Below are positions 22,966 to 33,304 of a DNA stretch of 64,000 nucleotides, piece by piece; the stretch's first letter is position 1; each line of letters begins with the position of its first letter. Source of the stretch: Cohnella algarum. Lineage in GTDB: Bacteria > Bacillota > Bacilli > Paenibacillales > Paenibacillaceae. The stretch lies in the NCBI RefSeq assembly GCF_016937515.1, contig NZ_JAFHKM010000002.1, forward strand, positions 1,855,001 to 1,919,000, given 5' to 3'. The position numbers and the translations under genes are program-made. The notes beneath the pieces were generated by a model. It worked only from the letters and a program-made list of their open reading frames with translations. It did not search any database and had not been told where the DNA came from.

Positions 22966-24857
22966 TGTTGACGTGCAAGGGGGAACCGGATCAACGCTTC
23001 GGTTCCTTTTCCTTTTTCGCTTCGGAACTCCAGCGTCCCCTTCATCACCTCGATAATCCGGAACGTCACCATCAGCCCGAGCCCGGTTCCCTTCGTTTTG
23101 GTCGAATAATAAGGCTCGCCCAGCTTGGCGATTTGTTCCTCGTCCATCCCTTCGCCGTTATCCGCAATGCGAATGACCGCCATGCCGTTCTCGGCATGCG
23201 CCTCGATTTTGACGATTCCGTTCGACTGGATCGATTCGATGCTGTTTTTGATCATGTTCATAAAAGCCTGTTTAAACTTCGTCGGGTTCCCGAGCACGTA
23301 AAGACGATCCGGAATGCGGACTTCAAGAACGGTCCCGTGATAGGCGGCCAACGGGCTGATGATGGACTCGATTTTGCCCAGTTCCTGCTGGATATCGAGG
23401 GCGACGACCGTATCCATCTCGGGCTTGGCGAAGGTCAGGAAGTCGGTAATGATTCCCGAGGCCCGGTCCAGCTCGTTGATCGCCATCTCGAAGTGAGGCT
23501 TGCTCGCTTCGTCCGATCGGCCGGCGATCAATTGCAAAAACCCCCTCGTCACTTGCAGCGGGTTGCGCACCTCGTGGGCGATCGAAGCGGCGAGATCGCT
23601 GATGATTTTCATTTTCTCCGCGCGCTGCAGCTGGTGGTTGAACAGCTCCAGCTCCTTCGAATAGGACAGCAGCCTCCGGTGGTCCGCCGAAATTTTCCGG
23701 GCCAGCACGACAATAAGCGAGATGATCAGCAAGACGATTCCGACTTTCCAGAGGTGGAGGATCGGCACGGAATCTTTCGCGTAAATTTTCAGCATGTCCG
23801 CGACGCCCATTACGGCAAGGGCTAAAAATCCCAAACCCATGATCGTGCTGTTCCGGTTCCCCCGGACCGATTGAATTACCGATTGGCCGAGGACCAGGAG
23901 CAGATGGACCAGGATCAGGGGCGCGAGAAGCCAGAACGTAAACAGCTTGTAGTAGAAAAAGAACGCGTCCCCGATCATCTCGTTCAGAATCAGAACGAGA
24001 AAGCCCAGGACGGAGTAGCCCGCGAACCAGCGGCCGAATCTTTTGAAAAAAGCCAGCTTGCCCTCGAATACGGAAGCCACGTAAAAGTGAAGCGCGGGGA
24101 ACACCGTAAGCATCGACAAATCGAATGTAAATTGCAGCCCCTTTCCGAATTCCTCGAAATAGATAAACGGGAGCGTGGAGTACGTCACGATCATGACGCT
24201 CGCCGTCAGGGCGATCAGGCTCAGCGACACCCAGGCCCGCCGCTGCTGGACGTTCAAATAGCCGGAAACGAGCAGCATAAGAAGCCCCATGAAAGCGATG
24301 GAGGCGCCGAGAAGAACGCTTGGAAGCTCCTCGCGAATGAAAGTTTCGGACAACTCGTAGAAATCGCCGATCCGGACGGCGCTGCTCGGACCCGCCCGAT
24401 CCATCGACTCGATGCGGATGTACAGATCGGAAGGTTCCGTTTTCGGCGCCAGCGCCAGGAGCAGCATGTTTCGGTCGAAGCTGAAATCGCGGGAGGAACG
24501 GTATAGAAGGCGGCCTTCTTCGTATACGGAAATGTCGAGTCCGTACAGTTGACTGATCAAAAGACCCGGCGTCTGCCAATCCGCGGTAGGCGGGACGGCT
24601 ACATGCACCCAAGCGCCGTCGTACCCTTTCGGAATCGAGGTTTCGGGCTCGCTTATGTCAGCCGTAATCCAGGGGCCGGTCAGGGAAGGCGGCCGTTCGG
24701 ACTTATTAGAGTCGGCAAACCATTGAATCTCCCATTCCTTGATCGAAACGGCCGAAGATTCGGACGCTTCGGCAGCCCCGGTCTGCCGGTTTGCGATGGC
24801 TAGCGCGAAAATAGCCATAATCAAAACCATAACCGCCCTTAAGCGGGATGCATTCAT
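22962..24857 (-). CDS. Membrane sensor histidine kinase (7TM, HisKA/HATPase)
   Basis: 631 residues: signal-like helix, an extracytoplasmic beta domain (about 35-175), seven membrane helices (about 180-390), a short coiled coil, then HisKA with phospho-His428 in SIAHEVRNPLQV and an ATPase domain with N-box NMIKNSIESI, DNGEGMDEE and GTGLGL. This is the 7TMR-DISM type; the kinase core resembles sporulation kinases such as KinB. No response regulator is adjacent, so it may feed a phosphorelay. ATG 24857 has GAGGTGAGG upstream. It converges on the NHLP gene with a 4-base overlap, and could be the receptor for its product, by analogy to ComP, but nothing in the sequence proves that. Confidence 0.9.
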   Translation of the reverse strand: MNASRLRAVMVLIMAIFALAIANRQTGAAEASESSAVSIKEWEIQWFADSNKSERPPSLTGPWITADISEPETSIPKGYDGAWVHVAVPPTADWQTPGLLISQLYGLDISVYEEGRLLYRSSRDFSFDRNMLLLALAPKTEPSDLYIRIESMDRAGPSSAVRIGDFYELSETFIREELPSVLLGASIAFMGLLMLLVSGYLNVQQRRAWVSLSLIALTASVMIVTYSTLPFIYFEEFGKGLQFTFDLSMLTVFPALHFYVASVFEGKLAFFKRFGRWFAGYSVLGFLVLILNEMIGDAFFFYYKLFTFWLLAPLILVHLLLVLGQSVIQSVRGNRNSTIMGLGFLALAVMGVADMLKIYAKDSVPILHLWKVGIVLLIISLIVVLARKISADHRRLLSYSKELELFNHQLQRAEKMKIISDLAASIAHEVRNPLQVTRGFLQLIAGRSDEASKPHFEMAINELDRASGIITDFLTFAKPEMDTVVALDIQQELGKIESIISPLAAYHGTVLEVRIPDRLYVLGNPTKFKQAFMNMIKNSIESIQSNGIVKIEAHAENGMAVIRIADNGEGMDEEQIAKLGEPYYSTKTKGTGLGLMVTFRIIEVMKGTLEFRSEKGKGTEALIRFPLARQH

Positions 24858-25115
24858 TTCCTCACCTCAGAAAACGAGCTCATCATGCAAGTTCGACAAC
24901 TTTCCCGCGAAAGCGAAAATCGGAAAAAGGATAATAGTCCCAGACAATAACTCCGCAACGTCATTATATCGGAAATGAAACGGTTCGGGATAGGATGATC
25001 CTTTATACCGTTGCGAAGAATGGATAAATGTGCGTTAAATTTTGTTATAATACAGAAAACGATACCGAAAAACGGAAACCTTTGTCTGTTTCCGGCGAGG
25101 AACGGGGGGCGCAAA

Positions 25116-26498
25116 TTGGCGATAGGCGACGAACTGACGGGAAAGGTCAGACATACGCAGCTGAAATTGCGAGGGCAAACGATCGCGCAAGTGCTGGAGG
25201 AATTCGACGGCGGGATCATGGGGCTCGACCATGACAAACGCATGGCGAAATACCGGAAAATGAGAGGGAGTCCCTATCTGTTTTTCCGGGGGAGCGCTTA
25301 CCTGTTTTACTTCGACGTCGGAAGAGAATGGTTTCCCTTTCACAGCGATCCGGAGCGGCCGACGTGGATACAGGGCGATCTGCATTTCGAGAACTTCGGC
25401 GCGTTTCGAAGCGAAAAGGGGCGCATCGTTTTCGACGTAAACGATTTCGACGAAGGCTGCACGGGTTCCTATTTGTACGATGTGCTGCGCATGTCCGTCA
25501 GTCTTTTTTTGGCGATGTCCGAGAAAGAACTGTCGGCCGGCGAGCAGATGGATGCGGTGTCCGCCTACTTGTCCGCTTACGCCAATCAGATCCGGAAGTA
25601 TGCCGAGCGCAAGGAGGATCCCCGCTCGCTCGTCTTCGGCGAGCAGACGACGAAAGGCCCGATCCGCAAGCTGCTGAAGAAAACGGAGAAGCTTGCGGCC
25701 AGCCACTTGGTCGAGGGCATTACGGAGCTGGAGGAGGGGCGCCGGGTTTTTCGCTGGTCCGAGGAGATTCAGAAGCCGACCGAAGAGGAGCGGGAGCTCG
25801 TCATGAACGGTTGGGCCGATTACGTGGGCCAGGTTTCCTCTCGCAGCGGCCTGCCGGAGTCTTTCTATCAAGTGAAGGATATCGCGGTGAAGCACGGTTC
25901 CGGCACGGCTTCCATCGGCCTGGACCGATTCTACGTTCTGATGGAGGGAAACGCCGGGCATCAAGGGCTTGACGATATTATTATCGAGATCAAGGAAGTA
26001 CGGGCGCCGGTGCCGGCCTACTTCATGCCTTACAATGAATCGTTCTGGGAAACATTCGCGCATCAGGGCAAGCGGGTCATCACGACCCAGCAGGCGATGC
26101 ATCATGAAGCGGATCCGTTTCTCGGGTGCTTGACGCTCGGAGGACGGCATTTTTACGCAAGGGAGCGGTCTCCGTACAAGAAGAAGCTGAAGGCGAGCAA
26201 ACTCGCGGAACCGAAGGATTGGCAGAAATCCGCGGAGTGCATGGGCCGGATCACGGCCAAGATGCATGCCCGCGCGGATGCGGACGTGGAGGACGGCATT
26301 CTGTCCTATCACAGCGAGGACGAAATCGCCCGGGCGATCGGCAAGGATACCGCCGCCTTCTGCGATTATGTGGCCCACAGGGCGCTATCTTATGCGTACC
26401 AGGTGCGGGAGGATTACGCGTTGTTCGCGGAGTGGAGCGAGTCCCTGGAGCAACGCGGGCAGGTCAAGGCGGAAAAGCCGCGCCGGAAGCGGAATTGA
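25116..26498 (+). CDS. DUF2252 family protein
   Basis: About 460 residues. DUF2252 hallmarks are RMAKYRKMRGSPYLFFRGSA, WIQGDLHFENFGAFRSE and FDVNDFDEGCTGSYLYDVLR, which resemble the catalytic and Mg2+-binding loops of aminoglycoside-phosphotransferase-like kinases (HxDxxxxN and DFD). It is probably a small-molecule kinase-fold enzyme; substrate unknown. I choose TTG 25116, 6-7 bases after GGGGGG; the frame is open from 25011 but the extra 35 residues cover a TATAAT promoter box at 25046-25051. Divergent from the kinase, with the TerB-like gene 52 bases downstream. Confidence 0.85.
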   Translation: MAIGDELTGKVRHTQLKLRGQTIAQVLEEFDGGIMGLDHDKRMAKYRKMRGSPYLFFRGSAYLFYFDVGREWFPFHSDPERPTWIQGDLHFENFGAFRSEKGRIVFDVNDFDEGCTGSYLYDVLRMSVSLFLAMSEKELSAGEQMDAVSAYLSAYANQIRKYAERKEDPRSLVFGEQTTKGPIRKLLKKTEKLAASHLVEGITELEEGRRVFRWSEEIQKPTEEERELVMNGWADYVGQVSSRSGLPESFYQVKDIAVKHGSGTASIGLDRFYVLMEGNAGHQGLDDIIIEIKEVRAPVPAYFMPYNESFWETFAHQGKRVITTQQAMHHEADPFLGCLTLGGRHFYARERSPYKKKLKASKLAEPKDWQKSAECMGRITAKMHARADADVEDGILSYHSEDEIARAIGKDTAAFCDYVAHRALSYAYQVREDYALFAEWSESLEQRGQVKAEKPRRKRN

Positions 26499-26550
26499 AG
26501 AAAAGGGACCGAGAGTACACCACACCAGTATTTCATGAGGAGTTGCCGAC

Positions 26551-26976
26551 ATGTTTTTGCATTTTATCGAGGATCGCGAACATAAAGAGGCTTTTTTGGA
26601 ACTGGCGCATCGGGTTGCGACGTCGGACGGGTTCGTCAACCGCAACGAATGGAATTACATTCGTTCCTGGAAGCTGGAATTGGGCATGGAGGATTGGGAG
26701 CCGGATGCGGGCAAGCGGGAGCGGACTCTCGCCGAGATGATCGGCTGCGTCAAGGAAGAGCAGGTGAAGAACATCTTCTTCGCGGAGGTGCTGCTGCTTA
26801 TTTTCGCGGATGGCACGTTTAACGATGAGGAACAGAGAATCGCGGGCGAGATGAAAAAGCTTTTCGGATACTCCGACGATATTTTCGAGGCGTTCATGGG
26901 TTGGGTGGCGCGCATGGGACAATTGAAGGTCGAAGGGATGCAGCTTATTCTGGACCCGTCCTCGGCGCGCCGATAG
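26551..26976 (+). CDS. TerB-like (tellurite-resistance-fold) protein
   Basis: 141 residues, all helical, with paired acidic helices DREHKEAFLELAHRVATSDG, TLAEMIGCVKEEQVKNIFFA and ADGTFNDEEQRIAGEMKKLF that fit the TerB/DjlA-type fold, in which conserved Asp/Glu residues bind a divalent metal. It is a cytoplasmic protein; role unknown. ATG 26551 follows GAGGAG at 26537-26542. It is probably co-transcribed with the DUF2252 gene. A hairpin at 27054-27093 closes the unit. Confidence 0.78.
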   Translation: MFLHFIEDREHKEAFLELAHRVATSDGFVNRNEWNYIRSWKLELGMEDWEPDAGKRERTLAEMIGCVKEEQVKNIFFAEVLLLIFADGTFNDEEQRIAGEMKKLFGYSDDIFEAFMGWVARMGQLKVEGMQLILDPSSARR

Positions 26977-27053
26977 CGCGGACGAGCCGGTTGACGGAGC
27001 CGGCCTGCGGCAAGCGCCGCGGCAAACCCGAACCGTAAACTCCCGCGATACGA

Positions 27054-27093
27054 AAGAAGGAGAGGCAGGCCCTGGCGCCCGTCTCTCCTTCTC
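27054..27093. terminator. Bidirectional terminator-like hairpin
   Basis: GAAGGAGAG (27056-27064) pairs with CTCTCCTTC (27083-27091), with further pairing inside. It lies between the TerB-like gene and the convergent gene at 27135-27811. Confidence 0.65.
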
Positions 27094-27134
27094 TTCGGTT
27101 GCGAAGCTTCCGGCTCTTTCGCGGACCAAACGGT

Positions 27135-27811
27135 TCAAGACCCGGCCTGGTCCTGCCGGTACAGCTCCCGGCTTTTGTACCCGGCCTTCAGAATCTCCTT
27201 CATTTCCTCGCGCCGCTTCGATCGGGTCGCCTCCTGCTTGGCGCTGTACACGTAACGCGCCCAGTCCTTCGGTAGCCTTCCGTCAGCGACCGGTAAAAGG
27301 CAAGCAGAGCCGGCTCGTCCTCCAGATCCTTTTCGATCTGCGGAATCAGCTCGATATAATCGCCGACCCGCTGACTGGCCTTGGAGGCCGTTTTCCCTTT
27401 GCCCGCGGCATCCTCTTTGAAGCCGACGACGGTAAACACGTCGTCCAGCCCCACCATGCGCGCGAATTTGATATCGCTATTTCCCAGATAGCCTTCCTCG
27501 TCGCTGTTCAGGCCCGACAACAAATCGTCGCGGTGAATGAACGAGGGATAAACTTTGTTGCCTTTCTTCGGGTACGCAGCGAACAGATATCCGTCCGGGT
27601 TCAGACGCCCGTTCGAGATCACGTCATCCGTCAGCTTTTTGAGCGACTCCATATCCAGTACGAATGCAAAGATAAGATCGTACGGTTCGTCTCCGAGAGC
27701 CGTGTCGTAGCCGGCCATTCCCGCGAAATAATCCGTGCCTTCCGGTTGATGCAGGATAGCGGCCCGCGCGTATTTATGCAGGCCCAGCTTTTCGACGATC
27801 GATTTTCCCAT
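27135..27811 (-). pseudogene. YdeI/OmdA-type C-terminal domain protein, frameshifted
   Basis: The main frame from ATG 27811 (GKSIVEKLGLHKYARAAILH, then an alpha/beta domain) runs normally to LTEGYRR at about 27276. It then turns into low-complexity basic sequence to 27200. In the next frame the expected end appears: KDWARYVYSAKQEATRSKRR, EEMKEILKAGYKSRELYRQD, stop at 27135. Adding one G in the TACCGAAGG stretch would restore TACCGGAAGGACTGG, that is GYRKDW. The C-terminal part is the OmdA-type helix pair also present in the YdeI-like protein at 1713-2297. A single-base deletion, real or a sequencing artefact. Confidence 0.75.
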
Positions 27812-27913
27812 GCGCGCCTCATTCCCTTCGTGTGCTCAACATGCGTTCGCTATTATTATAACTCGGGCGAAGGGCGGGGAAACCGGCGATTTCCGCCGGT
27901 ACGGCAAAAACGT

Positions 27914-29113
27914 TCAATATACGGCCTCGTCGGACCACTCTCCGGGCAGGGGCGCATCCGGCAGAATCGGGAGTCCGAGCGCTTCCGCCGCCATTTGCAA
28001 ATAAGGCATGCCATAGTCGAACCCCGGTCGGGATTCGCGGGCATTGACCGCCGAAAGCCATCCTGTTTGGCTGTCGCCCAGACGGTTTAACGTATGCAGA
28101 TCCTTGCCGTACAGGGAAGAGTCCCAGCGGATTCGCGGAATGAGGGCGGCCACGACCGGGTGCGGGAAGCCGCTCGCTTCGGAGATGATGGCGGAGGCCT
28201 TCTCGGGTTCGCTGCGCATGAACGCATGGGCGCGCAGATGGGCTTTCAAATAGGCGATCACGACATCTTCGTTGCGATCCGCCCAATTTCCGTCCGCCAC
28301 GAGCCCCGTTAAATAATCGCCGCCGATCCCGTCGGACGGAAACGACACGGCCGCCCCGACGGACTGCGCCCAGCTCGGGTAGGGCTCCCACATAAAGCTG
28401 GCGCCGACATGGCCGGAGAGGACGCCGTTCAGACAGTCCCGCATCGTCCGGTGGACGATCGGTTCCGTCGATAAGCCGTGCGCGTTCATCCACTGCTGCA
28501 GCCGAAAGGAGGCGCTGGAATGGCCGACCGTGGAAATGGCCGATCCGGCCAGCTCATCCGGGCGGCTCGCCGCTCTCCGGGCCGGGACGACAAGGGCGAT
28601 TCCACCGCCGTTGCGCGCCTTGCCGTCGAACGCCAGAAACAATGGCCGAAACCGGGGCAAAAGATGGCTCAGCGCCCGGCCGGCAATCAACGGATAGTCT
28701 CCGACGGCCGCGATGTTCACGGTTCCCCCGATGAGCTTCTCGACAAGCTCCATGCCGTTCGGGGCATTGAGCCAATTCACGCGATAGCGGGTCGACGGGC
28801 TTATCCGCCGCAGCTCGTCTTCGAACAATCCCTCCTTTTTGATGATAAGGGTGCTCCATAACAAGGCGGCCCCGCTTTGATAACCGACAGTGACCGTGCG
28901 TTCGGCACCGTTTTTCGGGCCATTCTCGTTGCCTTGCCGGGAGTGAAGATGAACCCATGCCCGGAGCTTTTCTTTGTCGATCCAGATTTCCTTGCCGATT
29001 TTGATGTGGGGCAGCCGTTTCTCCTTGCGCCACCGATCGATCGTGGCTCGACTGACGCCCAAAATGTCCATGGCTTCCTGAAGGCTGATCAGATCAAATC
29101 TCGCGTTGGACAT
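27914..29113 (-). CDS. One-component regulator: excisionase-type HTH fused to a sulfonate-type binding domain
   Basis: 399 residues. The N-terminus (8-55) is an excisionase/MerR-like winged helix (LISLQEAMDILGVSRATIDR, HIKIGKEIWIDKEKLRAWV). From about residue 72 it is an NMT1/SsuA-type periplasmic-binding fold (TVTVGYQSGAALLWSTLIIK, IGGTVNIAAVGDYPLIAGRA, FMWEPYPSWAQ) with no signal peptide or membrane segment, so it is cytoplasmic. The gene is divergent from ssuADCB, whose binding protein has the same fold ([20 protein letters not shown]). I infer that it senses a sulfonate or sulfur metabolite and controls that operon. ATG 29113 follows AGAGGAG. Confidence 0.85.
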   Translation of the reverse strand: MSNARFDLISLQEAMDILGVSRATIDRWRKEKRLPHIKIGKEIWIDKEKLRAWVHLHSRQGNENGPKNGAERTVTVGYQSGAALLWSTLIIKKEGLFEDELRRISPSTRYRVNWLNAPNGMELVEKLIGGTVNIAAVGDYPLIAGRALSHLLPRFRPLFLAFDGKARNGGGIALVVPARRAASRPDELAGSAISTVGHSSASFRLQQWMNAHGLSTEPIVHRTMRDCLNGVLSGHVGASFMWEPYPSWAQSVGAAVSFPSDGIGGDYLTGLVADGNWADRNEDVVIAYLKAHLRAHAFMRSEPEKASAIISEASGFPHPVVAALIPRIRWDSSLYGKDLHTLNRLGDSQTGWLSAVNARESRPGFDYGMPYLQMAAEALGLPILPDAPLPGEWSDEAVY

Positions 29114-29256
29114 GCGGGGTCGCTCCTCTTGACGCGGATTAATACAAACTAAATTTATGGGATTTATCAGTTATCCTTATCATAAGGGGCGGAAGCCGAT
29201 ATTTCAATGCGCGGTTTCTCATTGCGCTTCGATTTTCCTCATTTCTCCTCATCGTA

Positions 29257-29293
29257 TTGACACTCGATAACGGGCGATGGTAATTTCTTGACA
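29257..29293 (+). promoter_or_regulatory. Possible ssu promoter region
   Basis: Two TTGACA boxes (29257-29262 and 29288-29293) lie in the 243-base space between the regulator and ssuA. The first has a weak TAATTT 18 bp downstream. I see no clear dyad for the regulator. Confidence 0.35.
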
Positions 29294-29356
29294 ACAAAAC
29301 TAAGTAAATAGCTTGGAATTGTGAGTATTCAAAAAGCAATGAGGGGCAGTGAGAGA

Positions 29357-30433
29357 ATGAAAAGACGCATTCGAAAGAAGGGCATCCTCGCGAGCGGAAT
29401 GTTGTGGGTGGCGGCGGTCATGGCGCTGACGCTGCTGGCCGCATGCGGATCGAACGGCGCGAATCAGGGGGCGGGTTCGGCAAGCGGCGGCCCGAGCCCC
29501 GGCGCGAGCTCGTCGCCGGCGGCGGGCCCGGACGAAGCGAGCCCGAGCGGGGAAGCGGGCAAAGCCGCGGAGTCGAACAAAACGATTCGCATCGGCTATC
29601 AGAAATACGCTTCGATCAACATCTTGAAAGTTCGGGGCGGTCTGGAGGAAAAGCTGGCCGAAATCGGCTACAAGGTCGAATGGACCGAGTTTCCCGGGGG
29701 TCCTCAGCTGCTTGAGGCCGTTAATGTCGGCAGCATCGATTTCGGCAACGTGGGCGAAGCTCCCCCGATTTTCGCCCAAGCGGCCGGGACGCCGCTCGTC
29801 TACCTCGGCCATTCGCCGGCGAGTCCGAAGGCCGAGGCCATTCTCGTTCCCGAGGATTCCCCGATCAAGACCGGAGCGGATCTGAAAGGCAAAAAAGTCG
29901 CCTTGAATAAAGGCTCGAACGTCCATTACCTGCTCGTGAAATATTTGGAGCAGCAAGGATTGGAATACTCCGATATCGAGGTCGTGTTTCTCCCCCCGGC
30001 CGATGCGAGAGCCGCGTTCGAAAGCGGCAGCGTCGACGCCTGGGTCATCTGGGAGCCCTTCTACTCCGCGGCGCAGCTGGCGACGAACGCCCGCGTGCTG
30101 GCGGACGGCGAAGGACTGGTGAACAATTACGAATTTTATCTTTCCACCCATTCATTTTATGAAAACGACAAGCCGGCGCTGGACGTACTGCTGGAGCAGC
30201 TCCGGGAATCCGACCGGTGGGCGGCGGAGAACCCGTCCGAAGTGGCCGGATTGCTTGCGCCGGATCTTGGCCTCGAGGTTCCTTCGCTGGAGCAGGCGCT
30301 GTCCCACCGTGGGTTCGGCGTCGAGCCGATAACGGACGATATCGTTCTGGCGCAGCAGCAAATCGCCGACGCGTTTTTCGATCTGAAGCTGATTCCGGAA
30401 AAAATCGATATCCGGGAGGGGATCGTCGAGTGA
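29357..30433 (+). CDS. ssuA: Aliphatic sulfonate ABC transporter substrate-binding lipoprotein
   Basis: 358 residues: basic start, hydrophobic core, lipobox LLAAC with Cys30, a long Gly/Ser/Pro linker, then an SsuA/NMT1 fold ([72 protein letters not shown]). It captures alkanesulfonates outside the cell for import by SsuBC. ATG 29357 follows GTGAGAG weakly. First gene of ssuA-ssuD-ssuC-ssuB, a normal set although gene order varies between species. Divergent from a regulator that carries the same fold in the cytoplasm. Confidence 0.93.
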   Translation: MKRRIRKKGILASGMLWVAAVMALTLLAACGSNGANQGAGSASGGPSPGASSSPAAGPDEASPSGEAGKAAESNKTIRIGYQKYASINILKVRGGLEEKLAEIGYKVEWTEFPGGPQLLEAVNVGSIDFGNVGEAPPIFAQAAGTPLVYLGHSPASPKAEAILVPEDSPIKTGADLKGKKVALNKGSNVHYLLVKYLEQQGLEYSDIEVVFLPPADARAAFESGSVDAWVIWEPFYSAAQLATNARVLADGEGLVNNYEFYLSTHSFYENDKPALDVLLEQLRESDRWAAENPSEVAGLLAPDLGLEVPSLEQALSHRGFGVEPITDDIVLAQQQIADAFFDLKLIPEKIDIREGIVE

Positions 30434-30506
30434 GCGCGGCACGGACGTCGGAATACGGCCGAGAGCGCAGTCAATCATACCCTTCCCGGGATTGAGGAGA
30501 ATGGCG

Positions 30507-31694
30507 ATGGAAATCTTCTGGTTTATCCCCCTGCACGGGGACGGAAAATATTTGGGAACGTCGGAAGGCGCGCGCGCCGTCGATTACGATTATATCCGCC
30601 AAATCGCGCAGGCGGCCGACCGGCTCGGCTATCGCGGCGTGCTCGTCCCGACGGGCAAAGCCTGCGAGGACGCCTGGATCGCGGCATCGTCGCTGATCTC
30701 GGCCACCCGCCGGCTTAAATTCCTCGTCGCCGTGCGCCCGGGGCTCATGTCGCCGTCCGTCGCGGCCAGGATGGCCTCCACTTTCGACCGTCTGTCGGGC
30801 GGCCGGCTGCTCGTGAACGTCGTGACGGGCGGGGACCCTCACGAACTGGCCGGGGACGGCATTTTCCTCCCGCACGGCGAGAGATACGAACAGACCGACG
30901 AGTTTATGACGATCTGGCGCAAGCTCTTGCAGGGCGAGAGGGTGTCCTATCAAGGCAAGCACTTGCGGACGGAGGAGAGTGAGTTGCTGTTCCCGCCGAT
31001 CCAGCGGCCGCATCCGCCGGTTTATTTCGGAGGCTCCTCGCCCGCCGCCCATCGGATCGCGGCGGATCACGTCGATGTTTACCTGACGTGGGGAGAGCCC
31101 CCGGAGGAGGTCGCCAAGAAGATTGCGGACGTGCGGGCGCTCGCCGAAGCGAAAGGCCGGACGGTCCGATTCGGCATTCGCCTGCACGTGATCGTCAGGG
31201 AAACGGAGGAAGAAGCGTGGGCTGCCGCCAACCGGCTGATCCGCTACGTGGACGAAGAAACGATCGCGGAAGCGCAGCGCATTTTTGCCCGGTACGACTC
31301 CGTCGGGCAAAAGCGGATGGCCGACCTGCACAAGGGCGACAAGTCGTCGCTCATCATCGCGCCGAACCTGTGGGCGGGCATCGGACTCGTTCGCGGGGGA
31401 GCGGGCACCGCCCTCGTCGGCGATCCGGAATCGGTGGCGGCCCGGATGAAGGAGTACCGCGAGCTCGGCATCGAGACGTTCGTCTTGTCCGGTTATCCTC
31501 ATCTGGAGGAAGCCTATCGGGCGGCCGAGCTGCTGTTCCCGCTGCTGCCGCTGAAGCCTCAAGAAGAACAGGACCGCTCGGCGCCGATCGAAGCCGCGGG
31601 AGAGATGATCGCGTACAACAAACGCCCGGGCAAACGAACCGTCATGGGGGATGGGGGAACGGCATATGAACTTCATCGTCAAGCTCGCGTATAA
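30507..31694 (+). CDS. ssuD: FMNH2-dependent alkanesulfonate monooxygenase
   Basis: 395 residues of the bacterial luciferase-like family. Landmarks: [20 protein letters not shown] at the N-terminus, [20 protein letters not shown] with the active-site Cys region of Ssu[21 protein letters not shown], and [20 protein letters not shown]. It cleaves the C-S bond of alkanesulfonates with O2 and reduced FMN, giving aldehyde and sulfite. The flavin reductase SsuE is not in this operon. ATG 30507 is chosen because GAGGAG is 7 bases upstream; ATG 30501 would be too close. The 3' end overlaps ssuC by 29 bases. Confidence 0.95.
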   Translation: MEIFWFIPLHGDGKYLGTSEGARAVDYDYIRQIAQAADRLGYRGVLVPTGKACEDAWIAASSLISATRRLKFLVAVRPGLMSPSVAARMASTFDRLSGGRLLVNVVTGGDPHELAGDGIFLPHGERYEQTDEFMTIWRKLLQGERVSYQGKHLRTEESELLFPPIQRPHPPVYFGGSSPAAHRIAADHVDVYLTWGEPPEEVAKKIADVRALAEAKGRTVRFGIRLHVIVRETEEEAWAAANRLIRYVDEETIAEAQRIFARYDSVGQKRMADLHKGDKSSLIIAPNLWAGIGLVRGGAGTALVGDPESVAARMKEYRELGIETFVLSGYPHLEEAYRAAELLFPLLPLKPQEEQDRSAPIEAAGEMIAYNKRPGKRTVMGDGGTAYELHRQARV

Positions 31695-32445
31695 CCGGTT
31701 CGCTCCTTTTTATTTCCCGATTCTCGTCCTCGTGGTCTGGCAATGGCTCGGCCAGTTTGGCTATATTTCTTCCCGCACGCTGCCGACCCCGCTCCAAGTG
31801 GCGGAGGCCGGCCTTTCTCTTGCGAAGTCGGGCGAGATTTTCCGATATATTCTCGACAGCACGAGACGGGCATTCATCGGTCTCGGGATCGGGGGCGGCA
31901 TCGGCTTCATTCTCGGTCTGCTCAACGGCTTGTCCCCGGTTTCGTTTCGCTTCCTGGACAGCACGCTGCAGATGGTCCGCAACGTGCCCCATCTCGCGCT
32001 CATCCCGCTTGTCATTCTGTGGTTCGGAATCGACGAAACCGCGAAAATTTTCTTGGTCGCGCTCGGCGTGTTTTTCCCGATCTATATGAACACGCTGCAC
32101 GGCATTCGTTCGATCGATCCCGGCCTGATCGAGATGGCCAAAGTGTATGGGCTTCGGGGCTTCGCGTTTTATCGCGAGGTGATCCTGCCAGGGGCGCTTT
32201 CCTCCGTTCTCGTCGGCCTTCGCTATGCGCTCGGCTTCATGTGGCTGACGCTCATCGTAGCCGAGACGATATCGGCCAATTCCGGCATCGGCTACATGGC
32301 GATGAACGCCAGGGAATTCATGAGACTGGATATCGTCGTGTTCGCCATTCTGATTTACGCGATTCTCGGGAAGCTGTCGGATTCGGCGGCCAAGCTGCTT
32401 GAGCGCCGGCTGCTGCGGTGGAATCCAAATTATGCCAAGCCGTAA
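31666..32445 (+). CDS. ssuC: Aliphatic sulfonate ABC transporter permease
   Basis: 259 residues with six predicted membrane helices and the permease EAA loop ([20 protein letters not shown]). The family blocks [20 protein letters not shown] and [20 protein letters not shown] are typical of SsuC/TauC. It forms the membrane channel for sulfonate import with SsuB. ATG 31666 follows GGGGGAAC and lies inside the end of ssuD, so translation is likely coupled. Confidence 0.94.
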   Translation: MNFIVKLAYNRFAPFYFPILVLVVWQWLGQFGYISSRTLPTPLQVAEAGLSLAKSGEIFRYILDSTRRAFIGLGIGGGIGFILGLLNGLSPVSFRFLDSTLQMVRNVPHLALIPLVILWFGIDETAKIFLVALGVFFPIYMNTLHGIRSIDPGLIEMAKVYGLRGFAFYREVILPGALSSVLVGLRYALGFMWLTLIVAETISANSGIGYMAMNAREFMRLDIVVFAILIYAILGKLSDSAAKLLERRLLRWNPNYAKP

Positions 32446-32469
32446 GGGGATGGCATGGGAGGGAACGGG

Positions 32470-33240
32470 ATGAGAGTCAATCAAACGGGAGCCGGGCTCC
32501 GCATTCGGGCGGCAACGAAAACGTTCGGGGAAAAAAACGTGCTGCGCGGAATTGATCTGGACATTCCCGCCGGCCAGTTCGTCGCCATCGTCGGGCGGAG
32601 CGGATGCGGCAAAAGCACGCTGCTGCGGCTGATCGCCGGACTTGAACGTCCGAGCGGCGGGGAGCTGGCAATCGACGGCGCGGCAATACGCGGAGTGCGG
32701 GACGACGCGAGAATGCTGTTCCAGGACGCGCGGTTGTTGCCGTGGAGAAAAGCGGTCGCGAACGTGCAGGTCGGCGTGAAATCGGGCAGCCGGGAGCTCG
32801 CGCTGGAGGCGCTCCGGCAGGTCGGGTTGGCCGATCGCGCCGATGAATGGCCCGGCGTCCTTTCCGGCGGCCAGCGGCAGCGGGTCGCGCTGGCCCGGGC
32901 GCTGGCGGGAGAGCCGAGGCTGCTCTTGCTTGACGAGCCGCTGGGCGCTCTCGATGCGTTAACGCGCATTGAGATGCAGCGGCTGATCGAGCGGCTGTGG
33001 GAAGAGCAGCGATTTACGGCGGTGCTGGTCACGCACGATGTAAGCGAGGCGGTCGCGCTGGCGGATCGCGTTATCCTCATCGAGGACGGCCGGATTGCGC
33101 TGGACGTCGACATTTCGCTCGATCGCCCGCGCGAGCGGGACAGCGGTTTTATTTATTTCGAGAAGTTCATATTGGATCGCATTCTCGAGCGCGACGGCTC
33201 GGAACGCAGGCGTAACCAAAAGCTTTCCTATTCGATTTAA
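32470..33240 (+). CDS. ssuB: Aliphatic sulfonate ABC transporter ATP-binding protein
   Basis: 256 residues. Walker [11 protein letters not shown]-loop region [20 protein letters not shown], signature [15 protein letters not shown], Walker [15 protein letters not shown] and switch His in [11 protein letters not shown]. It powers SsuC. ATG 32470 follows GGGAGGG; an upstream ATG at 32455 is less well placed. Last gene of the operon; a GC hairpin (33305-33324) follows. Confidence 0.95.
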   Translation: MRVNQTGAGLRIRAATKTFGEKNVLRGIDLDIPAGQFVAIVGRSGCGKSTLLRLIAGLERPSGGELAIDGAAIRGVRDDARMLFQDARLLPWRKAVANVQVGVKSGSRELALEALRQVGLADRADEWPGVLSGGQRQRVALARALAGEPRLLLLDEPLGALDALTRIEMQRLIERLWEEQRFTAVLVTHDVSEAVALADRVILIEDGRIALDVDISLDRPRERDSGFIYFEKFILDRILERDGSERRRNQKLSYSI

Positions 33241-33304
33241 CCTTCGATTCAGCCGTTTCGTCCCGGTTCCCCTTTCCTTCATTCCGGGCGGATTCGCCGT
33301 CGAA

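Noticed and set aside
25035..26378. 447-residue open frame on the minus strand
   Set aside because: It is the antisense of the DUF2252 gene. High GC keeps the opposite frame open; its sequence is Arg/Leu/His-rich and shows no family motif or ribosome site.
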